The notes under the pieces were generated by a model that had not been told where the DNA came from, made no database searches, and saw only the letters and a list, made by a program, of their open reading frames with translations. Positions 27,122 to 36,476 of a stretch of DNA of 64,000 nt are shown here, piece by piece. The DNA is from Gammaproteobacteria bacterium (lineage in GTDB: Bacteria; Pseudomonadota; Gammaproteobacteria; Burkholderiales; Burkholderiaceae_B), in assembly GCA_030832095.1 (NCBI GenBank), contig JAURJT010000040.1, positions 33,056 through 97,055 of the forward strand. The letters run 5' to 3'. Positions within the stretch are counted from its first letter, which is position 1, and each line of letters begins with the position of its first letter. The translations under genes and the position numbers were made by a program.

Positions 27122-28041
27122 CGCGCCGGGGGCGTGCGCGTGATCGCGCTCACGCTGATACGAGTCTCGCCAGTGGTGGCGCGCCGCGCACTGCTGCGCC
27201 AAGCGTGCCCATAGGCCACTTCAACTGTTAAGTGCAGGCGGCCATCGGCTTTGCGCTGTGTATCAAGCGCTGCCAGCAACGCTTGATACCGATCGCGTCC
27301 GAGCAGACCGGGGCGTCGCCCGACGCTTGGGTTGCCGCCTAGCGCTTTGACGTCTGCCAAGAGCTTTTCAGGCGTGGCGTAGGTCAGGGTCAGAACCTCT
27401 TGATCCATCACTGGGTCAGCAAAGCCTTTTTCAATCAACAAATCGCCAAAGTCGTGCATATCGACAAAGCTTGGCGTGACCGTCTTGAGCCCCGCCTGCT
27501 GTGCAGCGGCGCGCACCTCTTGCAATGTGGCCGGGCCAAAGCACGAAAAAAACACAAGGCCATTGACCCGTAGAATGCGCCCCCACTCTTGCAAGACATC
27601 ATGCGGTGCGGCGTGCCAGTGCAAGGCAAGGTTCGACCACACAAGCTCAAGGCTCTCAGGCGCCAGGCCCGTATGTGCGAGATCAGTGGTTAGCCATTGT
27701 GTATTAGCCGGTGCGCCACGCCATTGTGCAACCTTTTGCCGCCAACCCGTAGAAAAATATTTTTTGGACTCTTGCTGTGCGTGACCTAAGAGACTCGGGG
27801 TGTGATCCTGCCCAATATAACGGGCGGTGGGATAGCGCTGATGTAGCAGTGCAATTTGCTGCCCCGCGCCGCAACCGGCATCCAATATTTGTTCGGGCTG
27901 CAAGCGTACAAGCCGAAGTCGCTCATCCATTCGCCGCGCGACCTCGCCGTACAAAAACTGTGCCGCAGATAGGTCGCCACGTCGGCTGAACTGTAACGCG
28001 ACATGAGCAGAGTTGAGCGGCAGTGTATTGGGGGTGGACAT
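27118..28041 (-). CDS. bioC: Malonyl-ACP O-methyltransferase-like SAM methyltransferase (BioC)
   Basis: SAM-dependent methyltransferase of about 307 residues. Motif I is ILDAGCGAGQQIALL near 59-73, with SLELVWSNLALHWH (motif II/post-motif) and a C-terminal BioC-like region. BioC methylates malonyl-ACP so that biotin's pimelate moiety can be built on fatty-acid synthesis. No other bio genes are visible, so the assignment rests on sequence resemblance and on the comF neighbour, a pairing seen in related genomes. The start at 28041 (MSTPNTLPLNSAHVALQFSRR) is preferred to the open extension up to 28134, which would overlap comF. Confidence 0.8.
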   Translation of the reverse strand: MSTPNTLPLNSAHVALQFSRRGDLSAAQFLYGEVARRMDERLRLVRLQPEQILDAGCGAGQQIALLHQRYPTARYIGQDHTPSLLGHAQQESKKYFSTGWRQKVAQWRGAPANTQWLTTDLAHTGLAPESLELVWSNLALHWHAAPHDVLQEWGRILRVNGLVFFSCFGPATLQEVRAAAQQAGLKTVTPSFVDMHDFGDLLIEKGFADPVMDQEVLTLTYATPEKLLADVKALGGNPSVGRRPGLLGRDRYQALLAALDTQRKADGRLHLTVEVAYGHAWRSSARRATTGETRISVSAITRTPPAR

Positions 28042-28116
28042 TGTGAGCGTGGGGATGGCAAAAAAAGGGATCTTGGCGAGAAAATATCGGGTATGCCGCG
28101 AAACAAAGGTACCAAA

Positions 28117-28950
28117 ATGTACTCTATCTCTCAAAAAATTTTACGGAGTTTGCCCGCTGCCTGCCCGTTATGTGGCTTGGGTGCGCGTGGCGGCGACTTA
28201 TGTGAGGGCTGCGCCCAGGATCTTGCGTGGCCTTTGAACGCACAGGTGCGTTGTGAGATTTGCTTTGAGGCGCTACCAGTGACTGCCCCGCCTGCGACGG
28301 CTCGACTCGCTACGATTGCCGCCGCCGCACAGCAAGCAGCGCCATCTGACGCGTTTACGGCTAGTCTGGGCGCGCCTGTTCAGCAATGCTCGCGCTGCGT
28401 GCGTCACCCGCCGGCCTACGCTTGCCTTGTGGCCGCGATCGAATACACCTACCCCGGGGATATGTTGATTCAGCGCTATAAAGAGGGCGCTCGCCTGGCT
28501 TACGCGGGTTTGTTTGCACGGCTTTTGTGGAGCCGTCTGCAAACTCGCCCAAGGGGTGGTCGGGCCAAGGCGCCGCTCAGCGCGCTTGTGCCAATCCCGT
28601 CTAGCCAAAGCGCGCTTAAGCGTCGCGGCTTTAATCCTGCGAGTGAGCTGGCCCGCGAACTTGCCCGCTTGAGTGGTTATCCCTTGCGGCAAGAGTGGCT
28701 GATCCGTATGCGTGAAGCCTGCACACAAAAGACGCTTGATGCCCGTGCGCGTCGCGAAAGTGTAGAGGGCCTATACGCTTGCCCAAACGCTTTGCCCGGC
28801 GTGTGGGTGGGCCTGGTGGACGACGTTGTCACGACAGGCAGCACCATGCACATCGCGGCAAGGGCCTTACTCACTGCGGGTGCTGCGGGGGTTGTGGGGC
28901 TGGCAGCTGCGCACACGCCGCGCGCATGGCAAAATGACACCCATGATTGA
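28117..28950 (+). CDS. comF: ComF-family phosphoribosyltransferase-like protein
   Basis: ComF/GntX-type protein, about 277 residues. An N-terminal zinc-finger-like region (CPLCG, CEGC, CEIC, CSRC between 16 and 95) precedes a phosphoribosyltransferase-type fold with the PRPP motif VGLVDDVVTTGSTM near 228-241. In naturally transformable bacteria ComF helps bring in single-stranded DNA; dprA is also in this window. The frame is open back to 28003. ATG 28117 is chosen because AAAGGT lies 7 bases before it; ATG 28093 is possible but has a poor site. Confidence 0.88.
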   Translation: MYSISQKILRSLPAACPLCGLGARGGDLCEGCAQDLAWPLNAQVRCEICFEALPVTAPPATARLATIAAAAQQAAPSDAFTASLGAPVQQCSRCVRHPPAYACLVAAIEYTYPGDMLIQRYKEGARLAYAGLFARLLWSRLQTRPRGGRAKAPLSALVPIPSSQSALKRRGFNPASELARELARLSGYPLRQEWLIRMREACTQKTLDARARRESVEGLYACPNALPGVWVGLVDDVVTTGSTMHIAARALLTAGAAGVVGLAAAHTPRAWQNDTHD

Positions 28951-29413
28951 TGTCATTCTTGTACAGCCCGAAATCCCTCCGAATACAGGCAACGTGATCC
29001 GCCTGTGTGCCAACACCGGTGCGCGCCTGCATTTGGTGCGACCACTCGGGTTTGAGATTGATGACAAGCGCCTCAAGCGCGCTGGCCTCGATTACCACGA
29101 GTGGCAGCCAGTCAAGGTGCACGACTCGCTTGAATTGGCGATCGCAGCCACCGGCGCGCCACGCGAGCGAGTGTTTGCGATCACAACGAAGGCAACCCAA
29201 TTGGTGGGGCAACTCGCCCTACAGGCCGACGATGTCTTTGTCTTTGGCTGTGAAACTGCTGGCCTCACGCAGCAGCAACGGGCGTTGTTTCATCCTGAAC
29301 AAACGATCCGCTTGCCGATGTTGCCTGCGCAACGCAGTCTGAATTTATCGAATGCCGTGGCCATTGTTGTGTTCGAGGCGTGGCGACAACAGGGCTATGT
29401 TGGGGGCGTTTAG
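28934..29413 (+). CDS. trmL: tRNA (cytidine/uridine(34)-2'-O)-methyltransferase TrmL
   Basis: SPOUT methyltransferase that 2'-O-methylates the wobble nucleotide of some leucine tRNAs. About 159 residues, the usual TrmL size. Motifs: LVQPEIPPNTGNVIRLCANTG at the N-terminus, FGCETAGL in the middle, and the knot region LPMLPAQRSLNLSNAVAI. It overlaps the end of comF by 17 bases in another frame, so the two are translationally coupled. ATG 28943 is an equally plausible start. Confidence 0.93.
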   Translation: MTPMIDVILVQPEIPPNTGNVIRLCANTGARLHLVRPLGFEIDDKRLKRAGLDYHEWQPVKVHDSLELAIAATGAPRERVFAITTKATQLVGQLALQADDVFVFGCETAGLTQQQRALFHPEQTIRLPMLPAQRSLNLSNAVAIVVFEAWRQQGYVGGV

Positions 29414-29419
29414 CTTGAC

Positions 29420-30382
29420 CTAATCTAAAGACAAGTTCAAGCGCGTCATCACCTCATCCCAGCGTTTTTTCTCTGTCTGCATCAACTCTCGCAGAACTTG
29501 CGCATTTGAACCCACCACAGAAAAGTACTGAGCTGAAAATTTATCTTTGATCTCTGGGGTTGCCAAAATTTCAGCAAGTCGTTGCTGCAGTCTTAGCAAA
29601 ATTGTAGGGTCTGTGCCCGCAGGTGCAAGCATGGCGTGCCACGAGATTGCCTCAAAGCCCTCAAACCCTTGAGCAGCCAACGGAGCCACCCCGGGCAAAG
29701 ACGCTGACGCGACTAGGCTGGTCACACCAAGCACTTTGAGCTTGCCTTCTTTTGCCTGCGGCATGGCGATTGCAGGCACCATAAAGCTTGCTTGAATATC
29801 GCCAGCAAGCATGGCGGTCGTAATTTGTGGAAAGCTGGCGTAAGGAACATGCAGTAGCTCAATTCCAGCCTGTTGTTTAAAAAGCTCCATTGCTAAATGC
29901 GCTGCGCTACCCGCCCCGACCGAGCCGTAATTCAAGACATTTGGCCGCGCGCGGGCGCGCTGAATAAACTCGGTGGTGCTGTTGATCTGCAGCGCCGCAC
30001 TTAGCACTAATACGTTTGGGCTGGTGGCAACTAAAGAAATGGGCGCAAGATCTGAGACGGGGTCGTAGCCCAAGGTTTTTTGATAAAGCTTGGGAGCGGT
30101 GACTAAGGGGCCGTTGATGGTGTAGAGCAGCGTATAGCCATCGTTAGGTGCGCGTGCGACCAAGCGAGTGCCTAAGTTGCCACCGGCACCTGGTTTGTTT
30201 TCGATCACAATATTTTGCTTGAGGGCTTGACTTAAAGGTTCGGCGATCTGACGGGCTAGTAAATCGGGCGATGAGCCAGCCGGAAATGGTACGACTAAAT
30301 GAATCGGACGATCTGCAGGCCACGACGCCCACGCGTTGTGAGTTAGTAAGGCTGTCAGTAAGAAGCAGAGATGACGCAGCAT
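29420..30382 (-). CDS. Bug/TctC-family tripartite tricarboxylate receptor (second copy)
   Basis: Periplasmic receptor of the Bug family, about 320 residues. Signal peptide near residues 1-20 (HLCFLLTALLTHNAWA), then PIHLVVPFPAGSSPDLLAR, the carboxylate-binding hallmark, and IVIENKPGAGGNLG. It differs from the other Bug protein (9727-10749) in the start of the mature region (PAGSSPD against PPGGGSD), so it is not a recent copy. ATG 30382 fits the signal peptide; the frame is open to 30436, which would run into gpsA. It sits between trmL and gpsA with no membrane-subunit genes nearby. Ligand unknown. Confidence 0.9.
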   Translation of the reverse strand: MLRHLCFLLTALLTHNAWASWPADRPIHLVVPFPAGSSPDLLARQIAEPLSQALKQNIVIENKPGAGGNLGTRLVARAPNDGYTLLYTINGPLVTAPKLYQKTLGYDPVSDLAPISLVATSPNVLVLSAALQINSTTEFIQRARARPNVLNYGSVGAGSAAHLAMELFKQQAGIELLHVPYASFPQITTAMLAGDIQASFMVPAIAMPQAKEGKLKVLGVTSLVASASLPGVAPLAAQGFEGFEAISWHAMLAPAGTDPTILLRLQQRLAEILATPEIKDKFSAQYFSVVGSNAQVLRELMQTEKKRWDEVMTRLNLSLD

Positions 30383-30416
30383 GGATTCTTTATTCTGTAA
30401 CAGGTGGATGGGACGT

Positions 30417-31487
30417 TTATTCTGTGGTCGCGACACGAGATAACAGGCGTATCACGGCATCCAAGGGTGTAACGCCTTCAAATAAGACGTTGCATACCGC
30501 CTCGGTGATTGGCATCTCGACGTTGAGTTTGCGGGCTCGCTCACGGACCGCACGCGCGCAGCGCGCACCCTCTGCGGTTAGGCCCGACGCCAGCAACGAG
30601 TCAAGTGTCTGACCTTGTCCAATCGCCAGACCCACTTGTCGGTTACGCGAAAGATCTCCGGTCGCAGTTAACACCAGATCACCCAAGCCTGTGAGCCCCG
30701 AAAAGGTTGCCGCGTGTGCACCAAGGGCTTCACCAAAGCGGGTCATCTCGGCGAGGCCGCGTGTAATCAGCGCGGCTCGTGCATTTGTACCTAAGCCCAA
30801 ACCATCGCCCACGCCACAGGCGATTGCCATAATATTTTTTAACGCACCGCCGACTTCAACGCCCAAGACATCTTGGCTTGCGTACACGCGAATATTGCTG
30901 CCGTGGAGTGCTCGAATCGCGGCCTGACGCAAGTCAGTGCTATGGCTCGCGACGGTGAGCGCCACGGGAAGCCCTCGTGCCACCTCAAGTGCGAAGGATG
31001 GCCCAGAGAGCACACCCGTAGGAATGCCGCTGATATGTTTCAGTGCTGAGAGTGCGACTTCGCTGGGCAGTTGAGCGCTGTCAGCCTCGAGCCCTTTGCA
31101 GGTGTAGAGGATGCCCGCAAGCATCGGAGTTGTTTGCGAGAGTTGCTCGGCAAGTTGCTCGCACAAGTTTCTCAGCCCGGCGAGTGGAACGCCCAAAATC
31201 AGTAATCCTGGCGCAGTGCCAAGCTGCGCGTGTGCAAGTGCTTGCGACAAATTTGCAGTGCACGTTAACGCGTTGGGTAGCTCAATTGCCGGGAGATAGC
31301 GCGCACTCAAGTGTTGGGTATTGATTGCCTTCGCCAGTGCGGCGTCACGCGCCCATAACATCGTCGGGGCATGCTTGATGGCCGCGCACGCCAAGGCGGT
31401 GCCCCAAGCCCCCGCGCCTAGTACCGCTACGTGTTGGGGCACGGTCGGTGTTGCGCAAGCAGGCGACGTTGGGTTGGCATTGCTCAA
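30417..31487 (-). CDS. gpsA: Glycerol-3-phosphate dehydrogenase [NAD(P)+]
   Basis: Makes sn-glycerol 3-phosphate from dihydroxyacetone phosphate for phospholipids. 356 residues: N-terminal Rossmann motif [14 protein letters not shown] near 19-32, catalytic-Lys segment [16 protein letters not shown] and the C-terminal [18 protein letters not shown]. The only in-frame start near the N-terminus is TTG at 31487, one base after the secB stop; a UUG start may keep expression low. A Ser/Thr/Pro-rich N-terminal tail of about 18 residues precedes the fold. Confidence 0.95.
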   Translation of the reverse strand: MSNANPTSPACATPTVPQHVAVLGAGAWGTALACAAIKHAPTMLWARDAALAKAINTQHLSARYLPAIELPNALTCTANLSQALAHAQLGTAPGLLILGVPLAGLRNLCEQLAEQLSQTTPMLAGILYTCKGLEADSAQLPSEVALSALKHISGIPTGVLSGPSFALEVARGLPVALTVASHSTDLRQAAIRALHGSNIRVYASQDVLGVEVGGALKNIMAIACGVGDGLGLGTNARAALITRGLAEMTRFGEALGAHAATFSGLTGLGDLVLTATGDLSRNRQVGLAIGQGQTLDSLLASGLTAEGARCARAVRERARKLNVEMPITEAVCNVLFEGVTPLDAVIRLLSRVATTE

Positions 31488-31488
31488 A

Positions 31489-32016
31489 TTACTGTCGCGT
31501 CATGCCAGGCGGCAGAATTAAACCTGAGTCGCCGCCGTTTGATGCTGGGGCGGCTTGTGCCGCTTCTGCCATCCGCTGTTCAAAGAGCGCCTGAAAGTTG
31601 ACTTCGGCCAAGTGAAGTGGTGGCAACGAGGTGCGCGTGATGGCATCAGCGATGTTTGCACGCAGGTATGGGTAGAGCATGGTCGGGCAAACAATGCCCA
31701 TCAGCGGATCAAGCTGTTCGGCGGGCACGTTTGCAATTTCAAAGACTCCGCCCTGCGTGGCTTCGACCAGGTACAGAACCTTATCGCCGATTTTTGTCGT
31801 GACGGTAACCGTGATGGTCGATTCAAAGACTGTTTCAGCTAGCGCTTGGCCGCCGACATTGATCGTCACCTCAACCTTCGGCCCTTCTTGTTCGAGGAAA
31901 ATATTCGGTGCATTGGGCATCTCAAGCGATAGATCTTTGAGATAGACACGTTGCATGTTGAACACAGGGGCGTTAGGATTTTGTGCTTGATCGGCTGGGC
32001 CGTTTTGGTCAGACAT
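31489..32016 (-). CDS. secB: Protein-export chaperone SecB
   Basis: Tetrameric chaperone that keeps preproteins unfolded and delivers them to SecA. 175 residues, near the usual size. Segments [30 protein letters not shown] and the C-terminal [10 protein letters not shown] are typical. The C-terminal tail is Ala/Gly-rich. It follows grxC after 114 bases and precedes gpsA by one base, an arrangement common in proteobacteria. Confidence 0.96.
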   Translation of the reverse strand: MSDQNGPADQAQNPNAPVFNMQRVYLKDLSLEMPNAPNIFLEQEGPKVEVTINVGGQALAETVFESTITVTVTTKIGDKVLYLVEATQGGVFEIANVPAEQLDPLMGIVCPTMLYPYLRANIADAITRTSLPPLHLAEVNFQALFEQRMAEAAQAAPASNGGDSGLILPPGMTRQ

Positions 32017-32130
32017 AAATAACTCTCTAATTTCAGGGGAGGGGAAATGATCGTATGGCTAGGGTGTGTGGCGACAATAGAAACAGAGCACATCACGCGG
32101 CAAGTTTGCTTAGCGATGTACCCACGACAA

Positions 32131-32388
32131 TTACCCGTTGAGCAAAGGCATCAACTTGCCTTCGCGGTCAAGCGCTGACAAGTCGTCAAAGCCACCCACA
32201 TGGGTGTCGCCGATATAAATTTGTGGCACGGTGCGCCGACCCGTGCGCTCCATCATCAGAGCGCGCTGTTCGGTATCAACATCAATACGAATTTTTTCGA
32301 TTTCGGCGACGCCGCGTTGGGTCAAGAGCATTTCAGCACGCGAGCAATACGGGCAATAGCCGGTGGTGTACATCACAACTTTAGGCAT
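32131..32388 (-). CDS. grxC: Glutaredoxin 3
   Basis: Thiol-disulfide reductase using glutathione; 85 residues. The dithiol active site is CPYC in TTGYCPYCSRAE (about 9-20). The glutathione-binding TVPQIYIG (cis-Pro) and GGFDDLSALD are present. It lies 2 bases after the rhodanese gene, so both are cotranscribed and probably belong with secB-gpsA. Confidence 0.95.
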   Translation of the reverse strand: MPKVVMYTTGYCPYCSRAEMLLTQRGVAEIEKIRIDVDTEQRALMMERTGRRTVPQIYIGDTHVGGFDDLSALDREGKLMPLLNG

Positions 32389-32390
32389 GG

Positions 32391-32813
32391 TCAGGCTCCG
32401 GTTTTATTAGCAGTAACAGGCAGCCCGGCGGTCAACCAGGCCTTCAGCCCCCCTTCGAGGGTGACAACTTCAGTAAAGCCAAGTTTGCGTAAGCGCGTCG
32501 CTGCGCCAAGTGCGCTACGGCCGACATCGCAAATCACAATAATTGGTTTGTTTTTAGGAAGTGCTGCGGCCTTTTTTTCGAAATCGCCTAAAGGCACGTT
32601 GCGAGCTTGGGGCACGTGACCAGCATTAAAGTCTGCCGAGGGGCGAATATCGACTAATACCGCATGCTGGTGGTTCATCATTTGTACGGCTTGGGCGCTT
32701 GAAATCGCTGCGCCGGCGCGGCTACGTAGGATCATGGGCCAGGTGAGCGCCAGCCCTGAACCTAGCGCAACGGCTAGCAAAAGCAGGTTGTTTTGATTCG
32801 AGAAAAAATCCAC
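32391..32813 (-). CDS. Membrane-anchored single-domain rhodanese-like protein
   Basis: 140 residues. One N-terminal hydrophobic segment (about 9-28) anchors a rhodanese fold, with the motif VLVDIRPSADFNAGHVPQARNVP and the active-site loop VICDVGRSA. The catalytic Cys is present with a CDVGRS loop of the short, sulfurtransferase type. It could pass sulfur or handle thiosulfate; the partner is not known. First gene of the leftward rhodanese-grxC-secB-gpsA set, divergent from gpmA across 110 bases. Confidence 0.9.
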   Translation of the reverse strand: MDFFSNQNNLLLLAVALGSGLALTWPMILRSRAGAAISSAQAVQMMNHQHAVLVDIRPSADFNAGHVPQARNVPLGDFEKKAAALPKNKPIIVICDVGRSALGAATRLRKLGFTEVVTLEGGLKAWLTAGLPVTANKTGA

Positions 32814-32923
32814 GGTGTGTCCAAATAAGTACGGTTAACCCCTAAATTATCGGGGAGGGTGGGCGTGACGCGTCAGACAATTATAAAATGGTGTCCTCCT
32901 TCACACTTTAACCTGTGTCAGCC

Positions 32924-33676
32924 ATGTATAAATTAGTCTTAATGCGTCACGGCGAAAGCCAATGGAATCTCGAAAACCGCTTTACCGGCTGGACCGATGT
33001 CGATTTGACCGAGGCCGGGCGCGAGCAGGCGCGCAAGGCGGGCGAATTGCTTAAAGACAAGGGCTACGGCTTCGATTTGGCTTACACCTCGGTGCTCACG
33101 CGTGCGATTCGTACGCTTTGGCTGGCGCTTGACGCCATGGGTACGATGTATGTCCCGGTTCACAATAGCTGGCGCCTAAACGAAAGGCATTACGGCGATC
33201 TGCAGGGCTTAAACAAAGCCGAAATGGCTGCGCAATATGGCGACGAACAAGTGTTGATTTGGCGTCGCGCTTACGCGATCGCGCCAAATCCAATTGCCTT
33301 AGATGATCAGCGTCACCCGCGGTTCGACCCACGGTACGCCAAACTCACCCCTGAGCAGCTGCCGGCGACCGAGTGCTTGAAAGACACTGTGGCACGGGTT
33401 TTACCCTTCTGGAGCGAAAGCATTGCCCCCGCCATTCGTGCGGGTCGACGGGTGTTGGTAGCCGCCCATGGCAACAGCTTGCGCGCTTTGATTAAACATC
33501 TTGATGGCGTGTCAGACGACGAGATCGTTCATCTGAACATTCCCACTGGGCAACCGCTAGTGTATGAACTCGATCAAGATTTAAAGCCGATCAGACACTA
33601 CTACTTGGGCGATCCCGCTGAAATTGAGGCTGCAATGGCAGCCGTTGCGGCGCAAGGCAAGGCAAAAAAGGATTAA
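32924..33676 (+). CDS. gpmA: 2,3-bisphosphoglycerate-dependent phosphoglycerate mutase
   Basis: Interconverts 3- and 2-phosphoglycerate. 250 residues. The phospho-histidine is His9 in [34 protein letters not shown] and the second catalytic histidine in [11 protein letters not shown] are intact. ATG 32924 is used; a GTG 9 bases upstream is less likely. It starts the rightward set gpmA-envC-ctpA-moeB, with envC 4 bases downstream. Confidence 0.96.
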   Translation: MYKLVLMRHGESQWNLENRFTGWTDVDLTEAGREQARKAGELLKDKGYGFDLAYTSVLTRAIRTLWLALDAMGTMYVPVHNSWRLNERHYGDLQGLNKAEMAAQYGDEQVLIWRRAYAIAPNPIALDDQRHPRFDPRYAKLTPEQLPATECLKDTVARVLPFWSESIAPAIRAGRRVLVAAHGNSLRALIKHLDGVSDDEIVHLNIPTGQPLVYELDQDLKPIRHYYLGDPAEIEAAMAAVAAQGKAKKD

Positions 33677-33680
33677 TCCC

Positions 33681-35012
33681 ATGCGCCAGCTCACGCGGTG
33701 GCTGTGTGGGGCGCTCAGTGGATTAGCCGTCTGTGGTGCTGCCTGGGCCACGACCGCTGAAATTGCCGCTAAACAGACCCAAGCTGTGCGCGAGCGTGGT
33801 GAACTACGTGCGCGCATCGAGATCTTGCAAAAAGAACTCGACGAGCGAGAGGCCAGACGCAAAGAAGCTTCCGACGCACTGCAGGTGTCAGAGGCCGCAA
33901 TTTCGGTGATTGCACGGCGTTTGAGCGAGTTGACGACGCAGCTGCGTCAGGCGCAAGCCGACCTCGACGAATTACAAATTCAATTCAAGCGACAGTTTGG
34001 AATCTTGGTGATGCGGCGCGACGAACTCTCTAACCAATTGCGCAAACAGTATTCAAGCGGCCTGTCGCCCTGGACAGCCCTATTATCAGGCGATGACCCT
34101 CAACAGATTGGTCGCGATTTGACGTACCTAGATTACATCTCGCGGGCGCGGTCAGCGGCGGTTACCGCGGTCAAACAAGAAATCGACCGTTTGGCCGAAC
34201 TCGAGGCAAAAACAGAGCTGCGCAGGCAGGATGTGGTTCGGTTGGTACAAGAGACAACCGAGCAAAAAACGCTGCTCGAAGCGCAAAAGAAAGAGCGAGC
34301 CACGGTACTGGCTCGTATTGAAGGGCAGTTGCAGGCTCAGCGTGCCGAAGCTGCGATGCTGGGCCGTGACGACAAGCGCCTGTCTGACTTGGTCGATGAC
34401 CTTGCCGGGCAGCTGCAGGCCGCACGCGAGGCCGCTGAAAACGCCCGTAAAGCCGAGGTCGCACGTCAGGCTGAGCAAGCACGCCAAGAAGAGCTTGCTC
34501 GCAAAGAAGAGCAGACGCGGCGTCAGGCCCAAGAAGCGAACCAGGCCAAAGAGCGCCAAGAGGCGCAGGCTCGGGCTGCGGCGGCCCGCCCAGCTGAAGG
34601 CCAAGCTGAATCAGGCGCTGTTGGGACGGGCCTTAAACCAGGCTTGCGTTGGCCGGTCAAAGGGCCGGTGATGGCCCGCTTCGGCACCGACCGCCCCGAA
34701 GGTGGGGTCTGGCGTGGCGTGTTGCTGCGCGCCACCGAGGGTGCCTCGGTCCAAGTTGTGGCCGCGGGTACGGTGGTCTACGCGAATTGGTTGCGAGGTT
34801 TTGGTAATCTGATCATTGTTGATCACGGGCAGCAATATCTGAGCGTCTACGCGTATAACCAAAGTTTGCTTAAGCAAGTCGGCGACACTGTTAAAACCGG
34901 CGAGACAATTGCCCTTGCAGGAAGTACCGGTGGACAGGTGGATTCGGCCCTATACTTCGAGATACGGCATCGCGGGTCAGCCGTTGACCCAGTTAAGCTG
35001 ATGGTGCGCTAA
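33681..35012 (+). CDS. envC: EnvC-type murein hydrolase activator (degenerate LytM domain)
   Basis: Periplasmic activator of septal amidases during cell division. About 443 residues: signal peptide (1-24), a long coiled coil (about 25-250), a charged Ala/Glu/Arg/Gln-rich stretch (about 255-310) and a C-terminal M23/LytM domain. The zinc-peptidase His-x-His is missing; the site reads SALYFEIRH, as in E. coli EnvC, which binds amidases but does not cut peptidoglycan. Start 33681 fits the signal peptide. It is followed 57 bases later by ctpA. Confidence 0.9.
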   Translation: MRQLTRWLCGALSGLAVCGAAWATTAEIAAKQTQAVRERGELRARIEILQKELDEREARRKEASDALQVSEAAISVIARRLSELTTQLRQAQADLDELQIQFKRQFGILVMRRDELSNQLRKQYSSGLSPWTALLSGDDPQQIGRDLTYLDYISRARSAAVTAVKQEIDRLAELEAKTELRRQDVVRLVQETTEQKTLLEAQKKERATVLARIEGQLQAQRAEAAMLGRDDKRLSDLVDDLAGQLQAAREAAENARKAEVARQAEQARQEELARKEEQTRRQAQEANQAKERQEAQARAAAARPAEGQAESGAVGTGLKPGLRWPVKGPVMARFGTDRPEGGVWRGVLLRATEGASVQVVAAGTVVYANWLRGFGNLIIVDHGQQYLSVYAYNQSLLKQVGDTVKTGETIALAGSTGGQVDSALYFEIRHRGSAVDPVKLMVR

Positions 35013-35069
35013 GGCGCGCGGCTCAGCTGCAAGAGGTTGGCTTCAACAGTTTTTAACTCAGGAACGTGC

Positions 35070-36476
35070 ATGGGCACTCGAAAAATACATGGTTTTGGTC
35101 TGGTCTCGGTTGGTGTGGTGGCGGGCATCTTGCTCAGCATGGGCATCACCGCGCTCGCGCAGCGTGGCGCACCCCTGCCACTTGACGAGTTAAGACAATT
35201 TTCAAATGTGTTGTCTGCGATTAAAAATAATTATGTCGAGCCCGTCAGCGATAAAAAACTGATTGATGGTGCAATCGCCGGAATGCTGTCTGATCTTGAC
35301 CCGCACTCGGCGTATCTGGATGCCGATGCCTTCAAAGAAATGCAAACTGCTACGCAGGGCGAGTTTGGTGGCCTTGGGATTGAAGTTGGTACTGAAGATG
35401 GCATGATCAAAGTGATTTCGCCTATCGAAGACACGCCCGCTGCGCGGGCTGGCATTCGGGCCGGCGATTTGATTTCAAAGATTAACGACACGTCAACGAA
35501 AGGCTTGTCTTTGACCGATGCGGTCAAGATGATGCGTGGCCCCGTTAAAACGCCGATCACTCTGTCGATCATTCGGCAGGGGCAGGCGCAACCTATCGTC
35601 ATTAAAATCATTCGCGACACCATTCGCGTGCGTAGCGTACGCAGCAAAATGCTCGATAACAATATTGGTTACGTTCGCATTGCACAGTTTCAAGAAAAAA
35701 CGGGTTCAGATCTCGTGCGTCATCTTAAAGATCTCAGCGTGAAAGGCGCGCCCCGCGCGTTGATCCTTGACCTGCGCAACGATCCGGGCGGTTTGCTGAA
35801 TAGCGCCATTGGTGTATCTGCCGCGTTCCTAGAGCCTAATGCGCTTGTGGTGTCGACCGATGGCCGTGCGCCCGATTCAAAGCAAAAATATTTGGCGGTG
35901 GCGTCAGATTATGCGCGTGGTGAGTCTGACTATTTGTCTGGTTTGCCCTCGTGGGTCAAAAAGGTGCCAATGGTCGTGTTGGTAAATGTGGGTTCTGCCT
36001 CGGCGTCTGAAATTGTGGCCGGTGCGCTGCAAGATCACAAGCGTGCGACGATCATGGGCAACCGTACCTTTGGTAAAGGCTCAGTACAGGTGATTTTGCC
36101 AATCTCTGAAAACACCGCAATCAAGCTGACCACTTCGCGCTACTACACGCCAAAGGGCCGCTCAATTCAGGCGACCGGTATTGTCCCCGATGAAGTCGTG
36201 GCTGATACGGCTGAGGGCGATTTATTCAGGGTGCCGCGCGAAGCTGATTTGCAGCGTCACCTGAGTAATCGCCAAAACGAAACTGAAGTGAAAGGGACTA
36301 CCGACCAGCCTCCCCTGGCCGACACCACCAAAACGTTCACGTTTGGCTCGCCTGAGGATTTTCAGCTGCAGCAGGCGATCAATTTCTTAGATGGTAAGCC
36401 GCTGCAAAAAGCAGTGGCCGCACCCAAAGCTGCGAGCGCCGTTCAGACGAGCGGGGGCGCTGCGACGACCAAATGA
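35070..36476 (+). CDS. ctpA: Carboxy-terminal processing protease (S41 family)
   Basis: Exported serine protease with Ser/Lys dyad, 468 residues. N-terminal membrane anchor or signal (about 8-32), a PDZ domain (about 90-170), and the catalytic domain with Ser near residue 311 in VGSASASEIVAG and Lys near 336 in TFGKGSVQ. The C-terminal tail is Ala/Thr-rich. AGGA lies 6 bases before ATG 35070, which decides the start over the open frame from 35037. It overlaps moeB by 4 bases. Ctp proteases regulate envelope hydrolases; the nearby EnvC makes that attractive (inference). Confidence 0.94.
   Translation: MGTRKIHGFGLVSVGVVAGILLSMGITALAQRGAPLPLDELRQFSNVLSAIKNNYVEPVSDKKLIDGAIAGMLSDLDPHSAYLDADAFKEMQTATQGEFGGLGIEVGTEDGMIKVISPIEDTPAARAGIRAGDLISKINDTSTKGLSLTDAVKMMRGPVKTPITLSIIRQGQAQPIVIKIIRDTIRVRSVRSKMLDNNIGYVRIAQFQEKTGSDLVRHLKDLSVKGAPRALILDLRNDPGGLLNSAIGVSAAFLEPNALVVSTDGRAPDSKQKYLAVASDYARGESDYLSGLPSWVKKVPMVVLVNVGSASASEIVAGALQDHKRATIMGNRTFGKGSVQVILPISENTAIKLTTSRYYTPKGRSIQATGIVPDEVVADTAEGDLFRVPREADLQRHLSNRQNETEVKGTTDQPPLADTTKTFTFGSPEDFQLQQAINFLDGKPLQKAVAAPKAASAVQTSGGAATTK

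Noticed and set aside
33681..35012. EnvC-type protein as an active zinc endopeptidase
   Set aside because: The His-x-His zinc site is replaced (SALYFEIRH), as in the non-catalytic EnvC activators.
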